Shown: piece after piece, positions 49,859 through 60,795 of the stretch
Numbering within the stretch: position 1 is the first letter of the stretch
Layout of the letters: each line of letters opens with the position of its first letter
NCBI GenBank assembly: GCA_964036195.1
Contig: OZ038453.1
Location: 26,895,598-26,959,597, forward strand
Direction: 5' to 3'
DNA: 64,000 nucleotides
Source: Sphaerolaimus hirsutus
Taxonomy: Eukaryota; Nematoda; Chromadorea; Monhysterida; Sphaerolaimidae
Notes under the pieces: generated by a model
Databases searched by the model: none
What the model was told of the DNA's origin: nothing
What the model saw: only the letters and a program-made list of their open reading frames with translations
Position numbers and translations under genes: made by a program

Positions 49859-52800
49859 CATGTCGCGCCATGCACAGGCGCACCTAGTAGCGATAACATT
49901 GTCCAATGTTTGATGACTCAAAGGACCGGCGCCATTGCGCCGTTGTTCATCACTGGACAGCACCAGGGGGCAGTCCCAGACCCTGTAAAAAGCCCTGTCA
50001 AATGTCAAATGTCATGCAAAGTGAATGTCAAGTCATGTGAAATGCCCTGGAAAATGGCAACCGAGTGGCCATTTTCCAGGGCATTTTCCATGACTTTTGT
50101 CACTTTGTGTGACATTTGACATCTTACAGGGACTTTTACAGGGTTTGGGAGTGGCACCAGTGTGTATATTGGATTATAGCTGTGTGTGGGTGTGCTTTTA
50201 AACAGTGTCCATTTTAGTGAAGTTATGAAGTGCCATGGCTAGTGATGTGAAAAGCGCCAGAACACATTGGCACCAGGCGGTAAAAGCGCCATGGCGTCTA
50301 GCTCAAAGCGCAAATGGCACCAGACCAAAATGGCGCCAGGCGCCAGCACCAGTCATATTGTTCCTGGCGCCAGTCAAAAATAGCGCCAAAGTGCCAAAAG
50401 CAACATGGCGCTTTTCCAACCCCTAGCGCCAAGCTCCAAGCGCCAATGGCACCAGACCAAGATGGCGCCATGCGCCAGCGCCAATCATTTTGTTCCTGGC
50501 GCCAGTCAAAAATAGCGCCAAAGTGCCAAAAGCACCATGGCGCTTTTCCAACCCCTAGCGCCAAACTCCAAGCGCCAATGGCACCAGACCAAAATGGCGC
50601 CAAGCGCCAGCACCAGCCATTTTGTTCGTGGCGCCAGTCAAAAATAGCGCCAAAGTGCCAAAAGCACCATGGCGCTTTTTACTTTGGCGCTAGCGCCAGG
50701 CGCAAACGCCATCGCGCTTTTACATCACTAGCCACAGTCCTTTGCACATGATACCAGTGCCAATGCAAAAAGTGTGATCGTGTTTTTAGTAGTAGATGGC
50801 ATTTTGGCGTGGTGCTATTGGTGGTTGGTGCCATGCCCATGTCAAGCATCACTGTGCTTTTCCTGTCTTATTTGTCTACATTTTTCTCTGGCTCCGTTAA
50901 GAAAACAGTATTGGCACCAGTGCTTGGTGCTAGCACCAAAGCAACTCTTGTCATGTCATGTAAAAATGTAAACATTATGATATCACATGGGGGCACTCCC
51001 TGCATCCTGCTAAAAACCGTGTAAAATGTCAAATGTCATGCAAAGTGTCTAAAGTCATGGAAAATGCCCTGCAAATGGCAACCAGTAGCCATTTCGCGGT
51101 GCATTTTCCATGACTCTTGACACTTTGCATGACATCTGACACTTTACGGGGCTTTTTACAGGGTCCGGTAGTGGCACCTGGACTTTATCGAAACCCAACT
51201 CACTGGCTGGCGTGGCAGCACGGCGTATATGTGTGTGCAGTTTGCGGATAGAAGTGTTGGTAAATGCGCTCGGGGAATGCAGTCTCTCTGTGGCACATGC
51301 CCATGCAGAATATGGGTTGGACATATGATGGGGCCTGGTGGAATTTGGGCTCACTGTGCTCATATGTAGTGATGGAAAAGGCACCGGAAAAAATGGCACC
51401 GTACCGCACCAGCACCGGTGCTGGTGCCCTTCGGTGCCCAGCACCCGGGGTAGCCCTTCCATCACAACTCATATGACCTGATTGTTTTGCCAGGTGGATT
51501 TTGCTGTGGTCATTTTGGCTTTTGCTGTCATTTCTGCTTTATGCTGGGGTATTCAAGCACTGCAAAAACAGCGCTGGTGCCACTCCCAGACCCTGTAAAA
51601 AGCCACGTAAAGTGTCAAATGTCATGCAAAGTGTCAAGAGTCATGGAAAATGCACTGCGAAATGGCTACTGGTTGCCATTTGCAGAGCATTTTCCATGAC
51701 TTTTGACACTTTGCATGACATTTTAATTTTTTCAGGGCTTTTACAGGGTCTGGGACTGCGCCCTGGTGATCTGTCATGATCTGCGGTGAAGTGTCTTCAC
51801 GCAGACACTCACAGACACTTCAATGTGCTTCACGAATTGCCAATTTTTCTATGTAAACAATTGTGTAATGAAATACATGAAGTGTCAGTGAAGTGCATGC
51901 CATCGGTGATCAAGCGTGATCAAGTGCCAGTTCCGCAAATTGAGAAGTGAGAAGTGAAGTGGCAAATGCGAAGTGAATAGAGAAGACAATTGGCAAAAGC
52001 GAAGTGAATTGAGAAAAAAATTGGCAAAAGCGAAGTGAAATGGCAAGTAAATTGGCAAAAGCGAAGTAAAAATGAAAAAATTAAAGGTGATTACCCTTCG
52101 CATTTGCCAATTTCCTTCTCCATTCACTTCTCATTTCACTCGCATTTGCCATTTCACTTCACACTTCTCAATTGGCGGAACTTGCCCCAGGTTCTTGAGT
52201 GTGAAAATGGAGTTGCTTCAGACCACTTTAGTGCACTTCATCACCAGCACATTATTTGCTGTAAATGGTAATTTGTGGAAGGTTAGGAATCCCCCCCCCC
52301 CCGGCAAAAAATGCAGTGCTGTTAAAACACTGGTATTTTTGGAGAATGTCAACGTAAATATAAATACCCAAATAACCGTGTATTTCTAGTAAACGGAAAT
52401 AAATTTTTGTAACGCCTAAAAAATTTTACAGCAAATTTTTAGTATAGCCGGTGAACATAGACTAACTATCAATTTACCAGTCCAGCTATTTCAGTCAAAG
52501 GTCTCGCTAATTTTTGGTGATACATTCCACCATGCCAGACCAAAACAAAATCTATGCCCCAACTCTTGAAGTTTATGTGTGGACCGAAAGTCAAGTGACA
52601 CATACGAGGTCCGTTTGGTGCCAGTCCCAGACCCTGTAAATTGCCCTGTAAAATGTCAAATGTCATGCAAAGTGTCAAAAGTCATGTAAAATGCCCCGCA
52701 AAATGGTAACCGAGTTGCGATTTTTCAGGGCACTTTTCATGACTTTTGACACTTTGCATGACATTTGACATTTTACAGGGCATTTTACATAGTCTGGGAC

Positions 52801-55800
52801 TGCCCCCAGTATTCTGTCGTCGAATTGCATTCTTCTGTTGCATGGGAATTTCAACTTTCACTCTGGACACTGTGTTCAGTTGTAGCAATATCATCTGTGC
52901 ATATGATCTTTTATTTTTATTGGATGTATTAAGTACTGTATTATATATCTAGATACAGTATCTATTAACCTCGTCTGATTTTTTATGAAATAATCACCCT
53001 TGAATACCCCCCCCCATGTTAGCTGAGTGAGGAAAAAAATACCACCACTCGTTGAAAAAGACATCACTGATGGGCATGATTTTGACATCAACTAGTCTGT
53101 GTAGGCCCTTAACAACATGGGCACAGGGGTATCACATCAGGCCGTGTAAAGTGTGAAGTAAAGTGTCAAATGTAATGTCAAATGCAAAGTCAAATGTCAA
53201 TTATCATGCAAAGTGTCAAATGTAAAGTAACATAACAATTGTGTATCCAAATATTCTGTTGTGTATCCAAATCTTATGTTGTGTATCCAAATCTTATGTT
53301 GTGTATCCAAATCTTATGTTTTTGTTCCTAAATTTGATGTAAAAAATTTGGGTACAAAAACATAAGATTTGGATACAAGAAATAATATTTGGATACAAAA
53401 TTTACACTTTACATTTGACATTTGACTTACCATTTGACTTCACATTTGACACTTTACTTTACATTCGATACTTAACCTTGCATTTGACTTTACAATTGAC
53501 AGTTTTCTTTACACTTTACAGGGTTTGGGATAACCACCAGTTTTCTCATGCCCAAGGCACAGCAAAGGAGTAACTAGTCTGCTGAAAAAATGTATTGCTT
53601 GAATAATTCGCTTGTGGACTTTTGTGATGGTTAACTATTCAAGGGTTGAATTATTCAAAGGGGGAATAAATGTCTCATAAATTTTTTTCAAGTATGTTTC
53701 AATTACTTAATATCGTGAAAAATGCTTTATAATGATTAATTTGCCATTTTTGTTCAAGTTGGACAAAAATAATGATGTGCCTAAAGCAGGGAATGATTTT
53801 GAGGGGGGTTATTATATACACGCTTGTCAACAGGGGAAATTACTCAATAGGGGAAGTTATTTGAGGGGGGTTGATTATTCAAGCACATACGGCATCCTGC
53901 TTATCTGGCTGAACACTTAGTTTGATGATATACAAAAACAAAACAAGATTTTGCAAAAAAATTCATACATTTTTATCATAGATGATGTTGGATTGATCTG
54001 CAGCCTCCCCAGTCACATGCAACATGAATCCTTCCTTGTGCCACTTCTTATCATTTTGTGATAACTCTTCCATAACATCAGTTATCTCAATTTCAAGCCA
54101 CTTTGACTCAGCCTCTGACCTGGTAAATCTATGTTGTACTGTAATTGTACTGTCCAGCTGGAAAAATGGGAAAAGTACCAATAAAGAAATAGTAGAAATC
54201 AGTATGAAGTAGGGATGGAAATTTTTTTAATGATGACATAAAAAATTTTTTTTGATTAGTTTTTCAAAAGCTTCCATATTCTGATAGCCAGTGTTTTAAG
54301 AAACACAAGCATTTGGTAGACAAACTGATATTTTCAATGCTGATTCACTATGTATGTTGGAATTTCGATGTGATCATGAGATGTGCAATGTTAGTGTAGT
54401 ATATAATATCCAGCCAATGTTGTTGTGCACACGGGAAACAGGGCTCACAGCAAACTGAGTCCGTGGTGCACAGATGAGAAACGTGCACTGGGGTTCAGCT
54501 GGATTGGCATGTGCACCTTGGGCAAGAGGCGGAGCCAAGACCACTAAGCCAATGAACAGAGGAGATTTGCTTTTGAGATGTGGTGTCATTGCGTTTGTGG
54601 GTGGAACCACAGCAAAAAATGGGTGTGTGATGCGCGGTGAAGTGTCCTGAAGTGTCCTGGAGTGTCTTCACGCAGACACGCAATGTCGGCGTGAAGACAC
54701 TTCACTACATCCCAGATGCTTCACAGCACTTCACGAACCACGCAAAGTATGCTGCAAAAGTTCATGAAGTGCAGTTCACAAATTTCGTTCTTCGTGAAGC
54801 TAGGTGAAGTGAGTGGAAGACACTTCACCAAAACTTTGTGAAGTGTGCAGAAGTGAGTGGAAGTGCCTTCACAGAGTGCACTTCCACACACTTCACGAAC
54901 CCACTTTTTGCTGTGAACATTGCTCAGCGACACAGGTCTCAAAGTTTAACATCTCATATTCATAGATAGTCACCCCCCAAAGAGCACATGAATAATGAGG
55001 GAAATGAGTCCATGGGCATCAACTGACCTAAACACCCAATTAAGTAGTCTCTTGTAAAGGTTGGTTGAAACATGAAGTTTAATGGTTCAGACCAATCACT
55101 CAAAACCTATCCAACAGTAGGAATGTAAAGTGTATAGAATGTAGTGGACTGTAACTACAATAATGTAACTTCACATCTCTATCAATGTATAAGTGTTCTG
55201 TTATGACCCTCTTTATAAACTGCAGTTGAAACTTTTCTTGTCACATGAAAAATTCTGTCACTTTACGTATATGTACCCATGCATGCTCATGCATTCTCCA
55301 TGCCACATGCACCCTTCTTAAACGTTTCTACTTGTAGTTTGTGCTATGTAAGCTTATCACAATTACCTGACCCCCCTGCAGCACTCTGCCCACAGTGATT
55401 TTCACATCTTCAGTTGGCACAGATGTGAGCCACAGTCCCATTACAGCCCTGTGGGCAATCCCAGACCCTGGAAAATGCCCTGGAAAACATAAAATGAACA
55501 TTTTTCATTTTACAGGGCATTTTACATGACATTTTACATTTCACAGGGTATTTTACAGGGTCTGGGAGTGGCACCTGGTGGGTTTTGCTGATGGATGCAT
55601 CTTTTCTTTTGCATTGAATTGCAACACTTTGCTCAAATTCATTGCTGCTGGTTGTGTGATGGATGCTGTAAAAGTAAATTACAACATCTTCAGAAAAAAT
55701 ATCGTGTGAATTATCAATTTCAGTATCAATAACAATATCCTACATTTTTGGATAACACACATCATACTTTTAACACCCCAAATTTTCCAAGCTTTGTTTG

Positions 55801-58588
55801 ATATGTGTTTACTATTAGAGGCTTTATTTGTGACAAAATCTGTTGAAGGGTTAAGGAAATATTATGGAGATGTTTTTTAACTACTCAGAACTGTAACAGG
55901 CATGCTAACATCTGTAAAAATTTACACAATTTTGTCATCCAACGCCCTGTCTGAACCTGGTTTTGCAAGAAAAGTGTATCGATTGTACCACTCTCTGAAT
56001 TTTTGTTGCTTTTCTAATTTGTCCATCAGCTTTTTTATCATAGGTGCTTCCAGAAGACCTGGGGGCACTCCCAGAAACTGTAAAATGCCTTTTAAAATGT
56101 CAAATGTCATGCAAAGTGTCAAAAGTCATGGAAAATGCCCTGCAAATGGCAACTCGGTTGCCATTTTGCACGGCATTTCACATGGCCCTTGACACTTTGC
56201 ATGACATTTGACATTTCACAGGGCTTTTTACAGGGTCTGGGAGTGGCACCTGCTGGGATGTTAGTTTTCTCCACCTTTGGAAGTTCCGTCATGCCAAGCA
56301 GCATCAATATATGTTGCTGTTCTTCCAGATATGTACTCTGTTTCTGTGCATGGAATTATGACGTCATTGTTCAACACATTGATTGCATACATTTTGAGCC
56401 AAGTATGGTGAAGGGGTCACTTATAAACTCCCTTATCATTCCTTCTCTCAATTCACTTCCGATTTCACTACTCATTTCACTTCTCCACTTGAAGGGTTTG
56501 CTTCTAAAAGTACCGATCTACAGTAGATTAATGGTATCACTATCACAAAATTTTATATAGCCAGTGTGATGTATATAATCGAAGATTATACTCATGCATG
56601 TGGATACCCAACAAAATACCCAAAATATAATACCCCAAATACCCACACCTGATACTCATGTATGGGTATTGCATACTCCAAACATTCTACCACGATTACC
56701 TCAAAATAGATTTTTTGTAGATCAGTACTTTTAGAAGCACACCCTTCACTTATGGTTATGTCCTCAATGACTAAAATGGGGCCAAAAGGCACCAAAACCA
56801 GTGTTTCAAATTGTATTTTATTTGCCTGGTTCATCATTTTGTCAGATTCCAGTTTCATAGAATGCAATGCATTGTTGTTGTAGCAGTACACCCAGAATTG
56901 GAGGTAAATACAGTGATTGACTCACAGTTATATTGACTTTGCTGGCACAATGTCCACATGTTTTGGTGCACCTGGGGCAGTCCCAGACCCTGTAAAAAGC
57001 CCTGTAAAATGTCAAATGTCATGCAAAGTGTCAAAAGTCATGGCAAATGTGACATTTTCCATGACTTTTGACACTTTGCAATTTGACATTTCACTGGGCT
57101 TTTTACAGGGTTTGGAACTGGCACCTGGCTTTGGCAACATCTGTGTCACACATTTGATTTTCCACATATCTGATGCAGTTGCTGTTGTAGTCTGAACAAG
57201 CTTTTGTTGTGTTACTTTTGGGATATAATGAGGTTGTTGTTGTGTTTGCGTTCTGTGTATGATTAGGTGATCATATTTACATTTGTGTGGGTAAATACTT
57301 TGCAATTTCCATTTGTAAAAAATATGTTTAAACAGTTATTTATTTTACATTAGCAGTGAGATAATATCTGGAGGGTGTAAAAGTTGTCCATATATTCAAC
57401 AAAAATATTAGATCTAAAACAACTGCAGAACAGTGTTGCGAAAACGTATTTACGTTTACCCAAAATACCTGGTATTTTGGTATTTACCTTACGTTTACGT
57501 TTACGTTTTCCAAAAATACCAGTATTTTAACAACACTGTTGTAAACACACTTATTCATTTCACAACGAATACTTTTCATCAGTACTTTTCATCATGCTTG
57601 CTGTCACATTTGGCACCATAATTGGCAAAGTGCCACTCTCAGACCCTGTAAAAAGCCCTGTAAAATGTCAAATGTCATGCAACGTGTTCAAAGTCATGGG
57701 AAATTCCCTGCTAAATGGCAAACGTACGTTTGCCATTTTGCAGGCCATTTTTCATGACTTTTGCAGAGTTGTTAGAATTACTGAATTTTTTTAAAAGTAT
57801 ATGTAAACGTAAGGTATTTTTTTTTACTCACCACAAAGTATAGAAAACGTAAATTACTTTTTTTTTACTCGTACGTACGCGTAAATGTGGGTACTTTTTT
57901 GTGAGTGTAGAAACAACTACTTTTCTTCATAGAATGTGTAAAAGTGGGCACTTTTTCATACGTGTACATCACAACGTATGTTTTTCTATAAGCAAATGAC
58001 AGATTATATAGTTTTCAAGGTCTCTTTTTTCTAGGAGATAAAAATCATCGTTCTCCCGACTCGTTTACCACATCCATTGTCTCCACAACCATTTCGACTT
58101 GGTTGCAAATTTTTAAAGGCACTACCCCCACATATCTAAAATATTCAATGGAACCACTTCTGTAAATACATAGCAGTGTAGTTACTTTATAAATATGTCC
58201 CACATTGAACTTTCATAAATACATTTTCCGTACGCGTACGCTTTGAAAGTGTACGCGTACAAGTGCGTACGGTATTTTTTTGAAAAGTATATGTAAATGT
58301 ATTGACCGCGTACTCGCGTACGCGTATTTTTCGAGTAAACGTACGTACCTTCTAACAACTCTGGACTTTTGACACATGACATTTCATATTTGACAGGGTT
58401 TTTTACAGGATCTAGGACTGCCCTAAGGACAAACCTGCGTGATCGGTTCTGGCTGTGGGTTACTCCTTCTACATGGTCTCCTTCTGGCCACAAGGCGCTG
58501 ATTGCACACTGGCAGCTGGCGTTGTGCCAATAAAAAGCATTTGCGCAGAAATGTGTACCTTTTTTGTGGCAGCCCAGATCGCTGTGAA
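49859..58588 (-). CDS. TGF-beta superfamily ligand 2, paralog of gene 1, with interrupted mature exons
   Basis: Exons in minus order: 58588-58435 (SCQC motif); 57252-57125 + 56971-56926 (ShKT-type domain); 56343-56250 + 56058-55957, 55665-55575 + 55448-55367 and 54157-53969 (propeptide); 52894-52807 + about 52616-52524; 51353-51204 (FCMGMC, PCC); 50179-50158 + 49963-49859 (NPIYTLVL, then TRCACA). Plus signs mark exons split by foldback elements. The mature part has the seven-cysteine pattern C, CxGxC, CC, CxC of TGF-beta ligands, and junction phases agree where both sides are clear. Two mature exons are split by elements that do not give GT-AG introns in this orientation (about 52617-52806 and 49967-50157), so gene 2 may be a pseudogene or use other splice sites. 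Signal exon and stop were not identified. Confidence 0.75.
49967..50157 (-). mobile_element. Introner-type insertion at CTG inside the last mature exon of gene 2
   Basis: 191 bases from GTGCCACTCCC to GCCCC, with CTG on each side (50158-50160, 49964-49966). Because the duplicated base triplet is CTG, the 3' edge reads TG instead of AG, so the element lacks a normal acceptor. Skipping it exactly would restore CTG/GTGCTGTCC in frame. Confidence 0.75.
50241..50731. repeat. GCGCC hairpin with internal 132-bp tandem repeat
   Basis: TAGTGATG..CATCACTA ends like 1431-1497. The interior holds about 2.7 copies of a 132-bp unit starting CGCCAGC at 50341, 50473 and 50605. As 132 is divisible by three, it stays open as ORFs of 101-145 codons on both strands; these are artefacts. 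Confidence 0.8.
50991..51767. mobile_element. Two introner-like elements around the second mature exon of gene 2
   Basis: 50991-51178 is minus-sense (GTGCCACTACC to GTGCCCC), just after the GTGAGT donor of exon 51353-51204, so it lies within an intron. 51574-51767 is plus-sense (GTGCCACTCCC to CTGCGCC, CTG on both sides). Between exon and second copy, 51365-51472, is a GCACCGG-rich hairpin with TAGTGATGG..CCATCACA ends. Confidence 0.65.
51928..52192. repeat. GCCAGTTCCGCAAATTGAG foldback
   Basis: Second member of the family at 40366-40572; here starts GTGCCAGTTCCGC and ends GGCGGAACTTGCCCC before CAG. Intronic in gene 2. Confidence 0.65.
52617..52806 (+). mobile_element. Introner-like element, antisense, inside a mature exon of gene 2
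   Basis: In plus orientation it reads GTGCCAGTCCCAG to ACTGCCCC then CAG. It splits the exon encoding the first mature cysteine of gene 2. On the gene's own strand its edges are not GT and AG. No clean target duplication is visible, so the boundaries are approximate. Confidence 0.65.
53130..53536. repeat. AAAGTGTCAAATG / TATCCAAATC foldback
   Basis: Same family as 988-1416; arms with AAAGTGTCAAATGTAATG and complements, centre with TTGTGTATCCAAATCTTATG repeated four times. Intronic in TGF-beta gene 2. Confidence 0.7.
54612..54916. repeat. CAGCAAAAAATGGG-ended element
   Basis: Starts CAGCAAAAAATGGGTGTGTG and ends CCCACTTTTTGCTG; interior GAAGTGTCTTCACG words in both orientations. No clear duplication. 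Intronic in gene 2. Confidence 0.65.
55449..55574 (-). mobile_element. Introner in a propeptide exon of TGF-beta gene 2
   Basis: 126 bases, GTGCCACTCCCAG to TTGCCCACAG on the minus strand. Gene 1 has the matching exon whole (42429-42257, 173 bp); gene 2 has 91 + 82 = 173 bp around the element. Splicing joins ACCAG to GGCTGTAATGG in frame, aligning with gene 1 across the junction. Confidence 0.85.
56059..56249 (-). mobile_element. Introner in the first propeptide exon of TGF-beta gene 2
   Basis: 191 bases, GTGCCACTCCCAG to TGCCCCCAG on the minus strand, splitting CCAGCAG/GTCTTCTGG. Gene 1 is uninterrupted at the matching CCTCCAGGTGTTTTG. Removal restores the frame between NIPAG and LLEAP. Confidence 0.85.
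56491..56747. mobile_element. GAAGGGTTTGCTTC-ended MITE, short copy
   Basis: Relative of 44070-44754 with matching ends and ACTT on both sides (4-bp duplication). In the intron between the ShKT and propeptide exons of gene 2. Confidence 0.75.
56972..57124 (-). mobile_element. Introner in the ShKT exon of TGF-beta gene 2
   Basis: 153 bases, GTGCCAGTTCC to CTGCCCCAG on the minus strand, splitting GCCAG/GTGCACC. In gene 1 the same place reads GCCAGGTGCAGC without interruption (exon 45549-45418). Removal restores the cysteine spacing of the domain. Confidence 0.85.
57632..58428 (+). mobile_element. Introner-like element split by a hAT-like MITE
   Basis: Plus-sense copy GTGCCACTCTCAGACCC..., interrupted at 57764-58363 by the MITE and ending TCTAGGACTGCCC. 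It lies between the SCQC and ShKT exons of TGF-beta gene 2. Confidence 0.7.
57764..58363. mobile_element. hAT-like MITE, intact copy (empty site for the giant element)
   Basis: 600 bp, CAGAGTTGTTAGAATTACTG to TTCTAACAACTCTG, flanked by GACTTTTG on both sides (57756-57763, 58364-58371). At 58236-58255 it reads through TACGCTTTGAAAGTG without interruption, which is exactly where the 23-kb retroelement sits in the sister copy. Confidence 0.9.
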
Positions 58589-58968
58589 CTGGACATGGTG
58601 CGAAATGCGAAATGTGAAAACTTGCGAGTTGCGGATTTTGGCAGATTAACTACAGTATGATGTTATACCTTATTTCCTCGAATTACCCCCTTGAATAATC
58701 ACCCCCTTTTATTAACCCCCCCCCCCTCGAAAACTCCCCAGATGTTTTTGAGCTGGTGAAAAAATAAACCCCCCTCCTCGAAATACCCCCGTCTGGCATA
58801 TGTATTTACGTGATCTATGCAATGTACATGATGCAAATATTGGTCGCAGTTTGCATAGCAGCTACAAATGTACTAGTTTGTGTAGCGATGGACGTTGATA
58901 TGTCCAAATATACCCTACTTGGACACGTTGATTATCTGTTTTGGGTATATAAAAGCGTACTTGCTACG
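58589..58968. other. Spacer upstream of TGF-beta gene 2
   Basis: The missing signal exon of gene 2 should lie here or further right on the minus strand; none was recognised. A CGAAATACC element covers about 58672-58797. Confidence 0.4.
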
Positions 58969-59906
58969 ATTACAGCTCGGGCGTAAAATTCCAGCGTAAA
59001 ACTCCATCGCAAAATTGATTACATAAAAGTGGATGATGATACAGGTCTGCAATTTTTCATGGAGAATATGTTTATCAATACCTTCATTGTGTCCGAGAGT
59101 CATCATGCACAGTCACTGAAATTTGATTGTGGAAATTCAAAAATTTCTTTTTTACGCTGGAATTTTACACCAGCTGAAGAAAAGTCAATTCTACGCCAGG
59201 TGATTGCATGCAATGACATAGCGTAGAATTGATTTTTCTTCAGCTGGCGTAAAATTCCAGCGTAAAATAGAAATTTTTGAATTTCCACAATCAAATTGCA
59301 GTGACTGTGGATGATGACCCTCGGACACAATGAAGGTATTGATAAACATATTCTCCATGAAAAATTGCAGACCTGTATCATCATCCACTTTTATGTAATC
59401 AATTTTGCGATGGAATTTTACGCTGGAATTTTACGCCCGAGCTGTAATCGCTCCATTATGCTGCGATTACAGCTCGGGCGTCAAATTGACCAGGTGTAAA
59501 ATTGATTTTTGAGCGTAAAATTAATCACAGGTGAATGGATAGAGATATGGCGTTGTAATTTCAGTCAAAGAAAGCGCACATGCAGATGTTGCTTGTGTCC
59601 AAAGCTAATCAGTTTATTTTAATTGTACTAGAAGTTATGAGTTTTGGCGCAAATTTTTTTAATTTTACGCCCTAATTTTACGCCAGTTACAGCGCATAAT
59701 TGGAAAAATTGTGCTAAAATTCATAACTCCCAGTACAATTGAAATAAAGTCATGAGCTTTGGACACAAGAAACGTCTGCATCTAAGCTTTCTTTGACTGA
59801 AATAACAATGCCGTATCTTTATCCATTCATCTGTAATTAATTTTACGCCCAAAATAAATTTTACGCCCGGTCAATTTTACGCCCGAGCTGTAATCGCAGC
59901 ATAACT
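58969..59906. repeat. Two adjacent long palindromes with GCGATTACAGCTCGGGCGT ends
   Basis: First palindrome 58969-59452, centre near 59210; second about 59460-59906. Both begin GCGATTACAGCTCGGGCGT and end with its complement, so they are two members of one foldback family side by side. The first has closely similar arms that give near-identical ORFs on both strands, which are artefacts. Confidence 0.75.
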
Positions 59907-60267
59907 GCGAATTTCTTGAAAATTTCTGATAAAATAATAAACCCTTCCCCTCGAATAAGTCCCCCTCGAAATACCCCCCAAAATTTTTACTCTGAAAAAA
60001 ATAAACCATCTTGGGGCATTTCAAGGAAATACGATATTTAAAATTATGTTCAATCTTAAAGCTACATAAATTATGCAAGTTAGAGCTTGTTAGCTGATAT
60101 ATTCTGTTTTTAAATGATTATGTTATATTTATGTGTTACTCACTAATTTGTATGACCTCACATCTGACACTTTGTGTGTATCCCGTGTAAAAAAAATTAA
60201 TTTTCATTAAAAAAAACTGACTGTGCTATTAATTTTCTGTAATATTGGGGTCTTCTAGATGGACACC
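59907..60267. other. Spacer
   Basis: Degenerate CGAAATACC element (about 59935-60035), then AT-rich sequence with nothing recognisable. Confidence 0.45.
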
Positions 60268-60465
60268 TGGTGCCAGTTCCGCAAAATGAGAAGTGAGAAG
60301 TGAAATGGCAAAGGCGAAGTAAAAGCGCAAAGGCCAAGTGAAATGGCAAGTGAATTGGCAAAACCAAAGTTTAAAAAAAATTAATTTCCCTACGCTTTTG
60401 CCAATTTCCTTCTCAATTCACTTGCCATTTCACTCCTCACTTCTCATTTTGCGGAACTGGCCCCT
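60268..60465. repeat. GTGCCAGTTCCGCAAAATGAG foldback
   Basis: Third member of the GCCAGTTCCGC family, CTG/GTGCCAGTTCCGC at the left and GCGGAACTGGCCC/CTG at the right. Confidence 0.7.
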
Positions 60466-60795
60466 GCTCACCCTTCTTATGTTTCTTTTTACATTCCTGA
60501 AACGAGAAAAAGTGTTAATTATTAAGACATGTGGAATGAAATTGTATTTATACTTTTTAGCCAACTTTTGTGTATTATAGCCCAGAATCAGTATAGTGAG
60601 TATAATCAGCAAAAATAGGATATGTGGTTTGGCCATACTATTTCACATGAAAAAATCACTGCAGATAATGATAAAACACTGCAAAATTGCATTTTTGCTC
60701 ATTCTGCACATTCATTTTTTATTTATAAATTTAATCCAGCTGAATGAAGTGTTCTCACACAATCCATTCAATGAGTCAGGCCTAAATAGCATCTA
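60466..60795. other. Spacer, nothing recognised
   Basis: AT-rich, no gene or repeat seen. Confidence 0.4.

Noticed and set aside
50298-50751. ORFs of 101 and 145 codons with internal protein repeats
   Set aside because: Produced by the 132-bp tandem repeat inside a non-coding hairpin element.
33622-57305. Recurrent ORFs containing MTFDTLHDI or MSNVMQSVKSHGK
   Set aside because: Translations of the two arms of the introner-like foldback element, in either strand.
58915-59499. Near-identical ORFs on both strands
   Set aside because: Caused by the palindrome; the same text is read from both arms.
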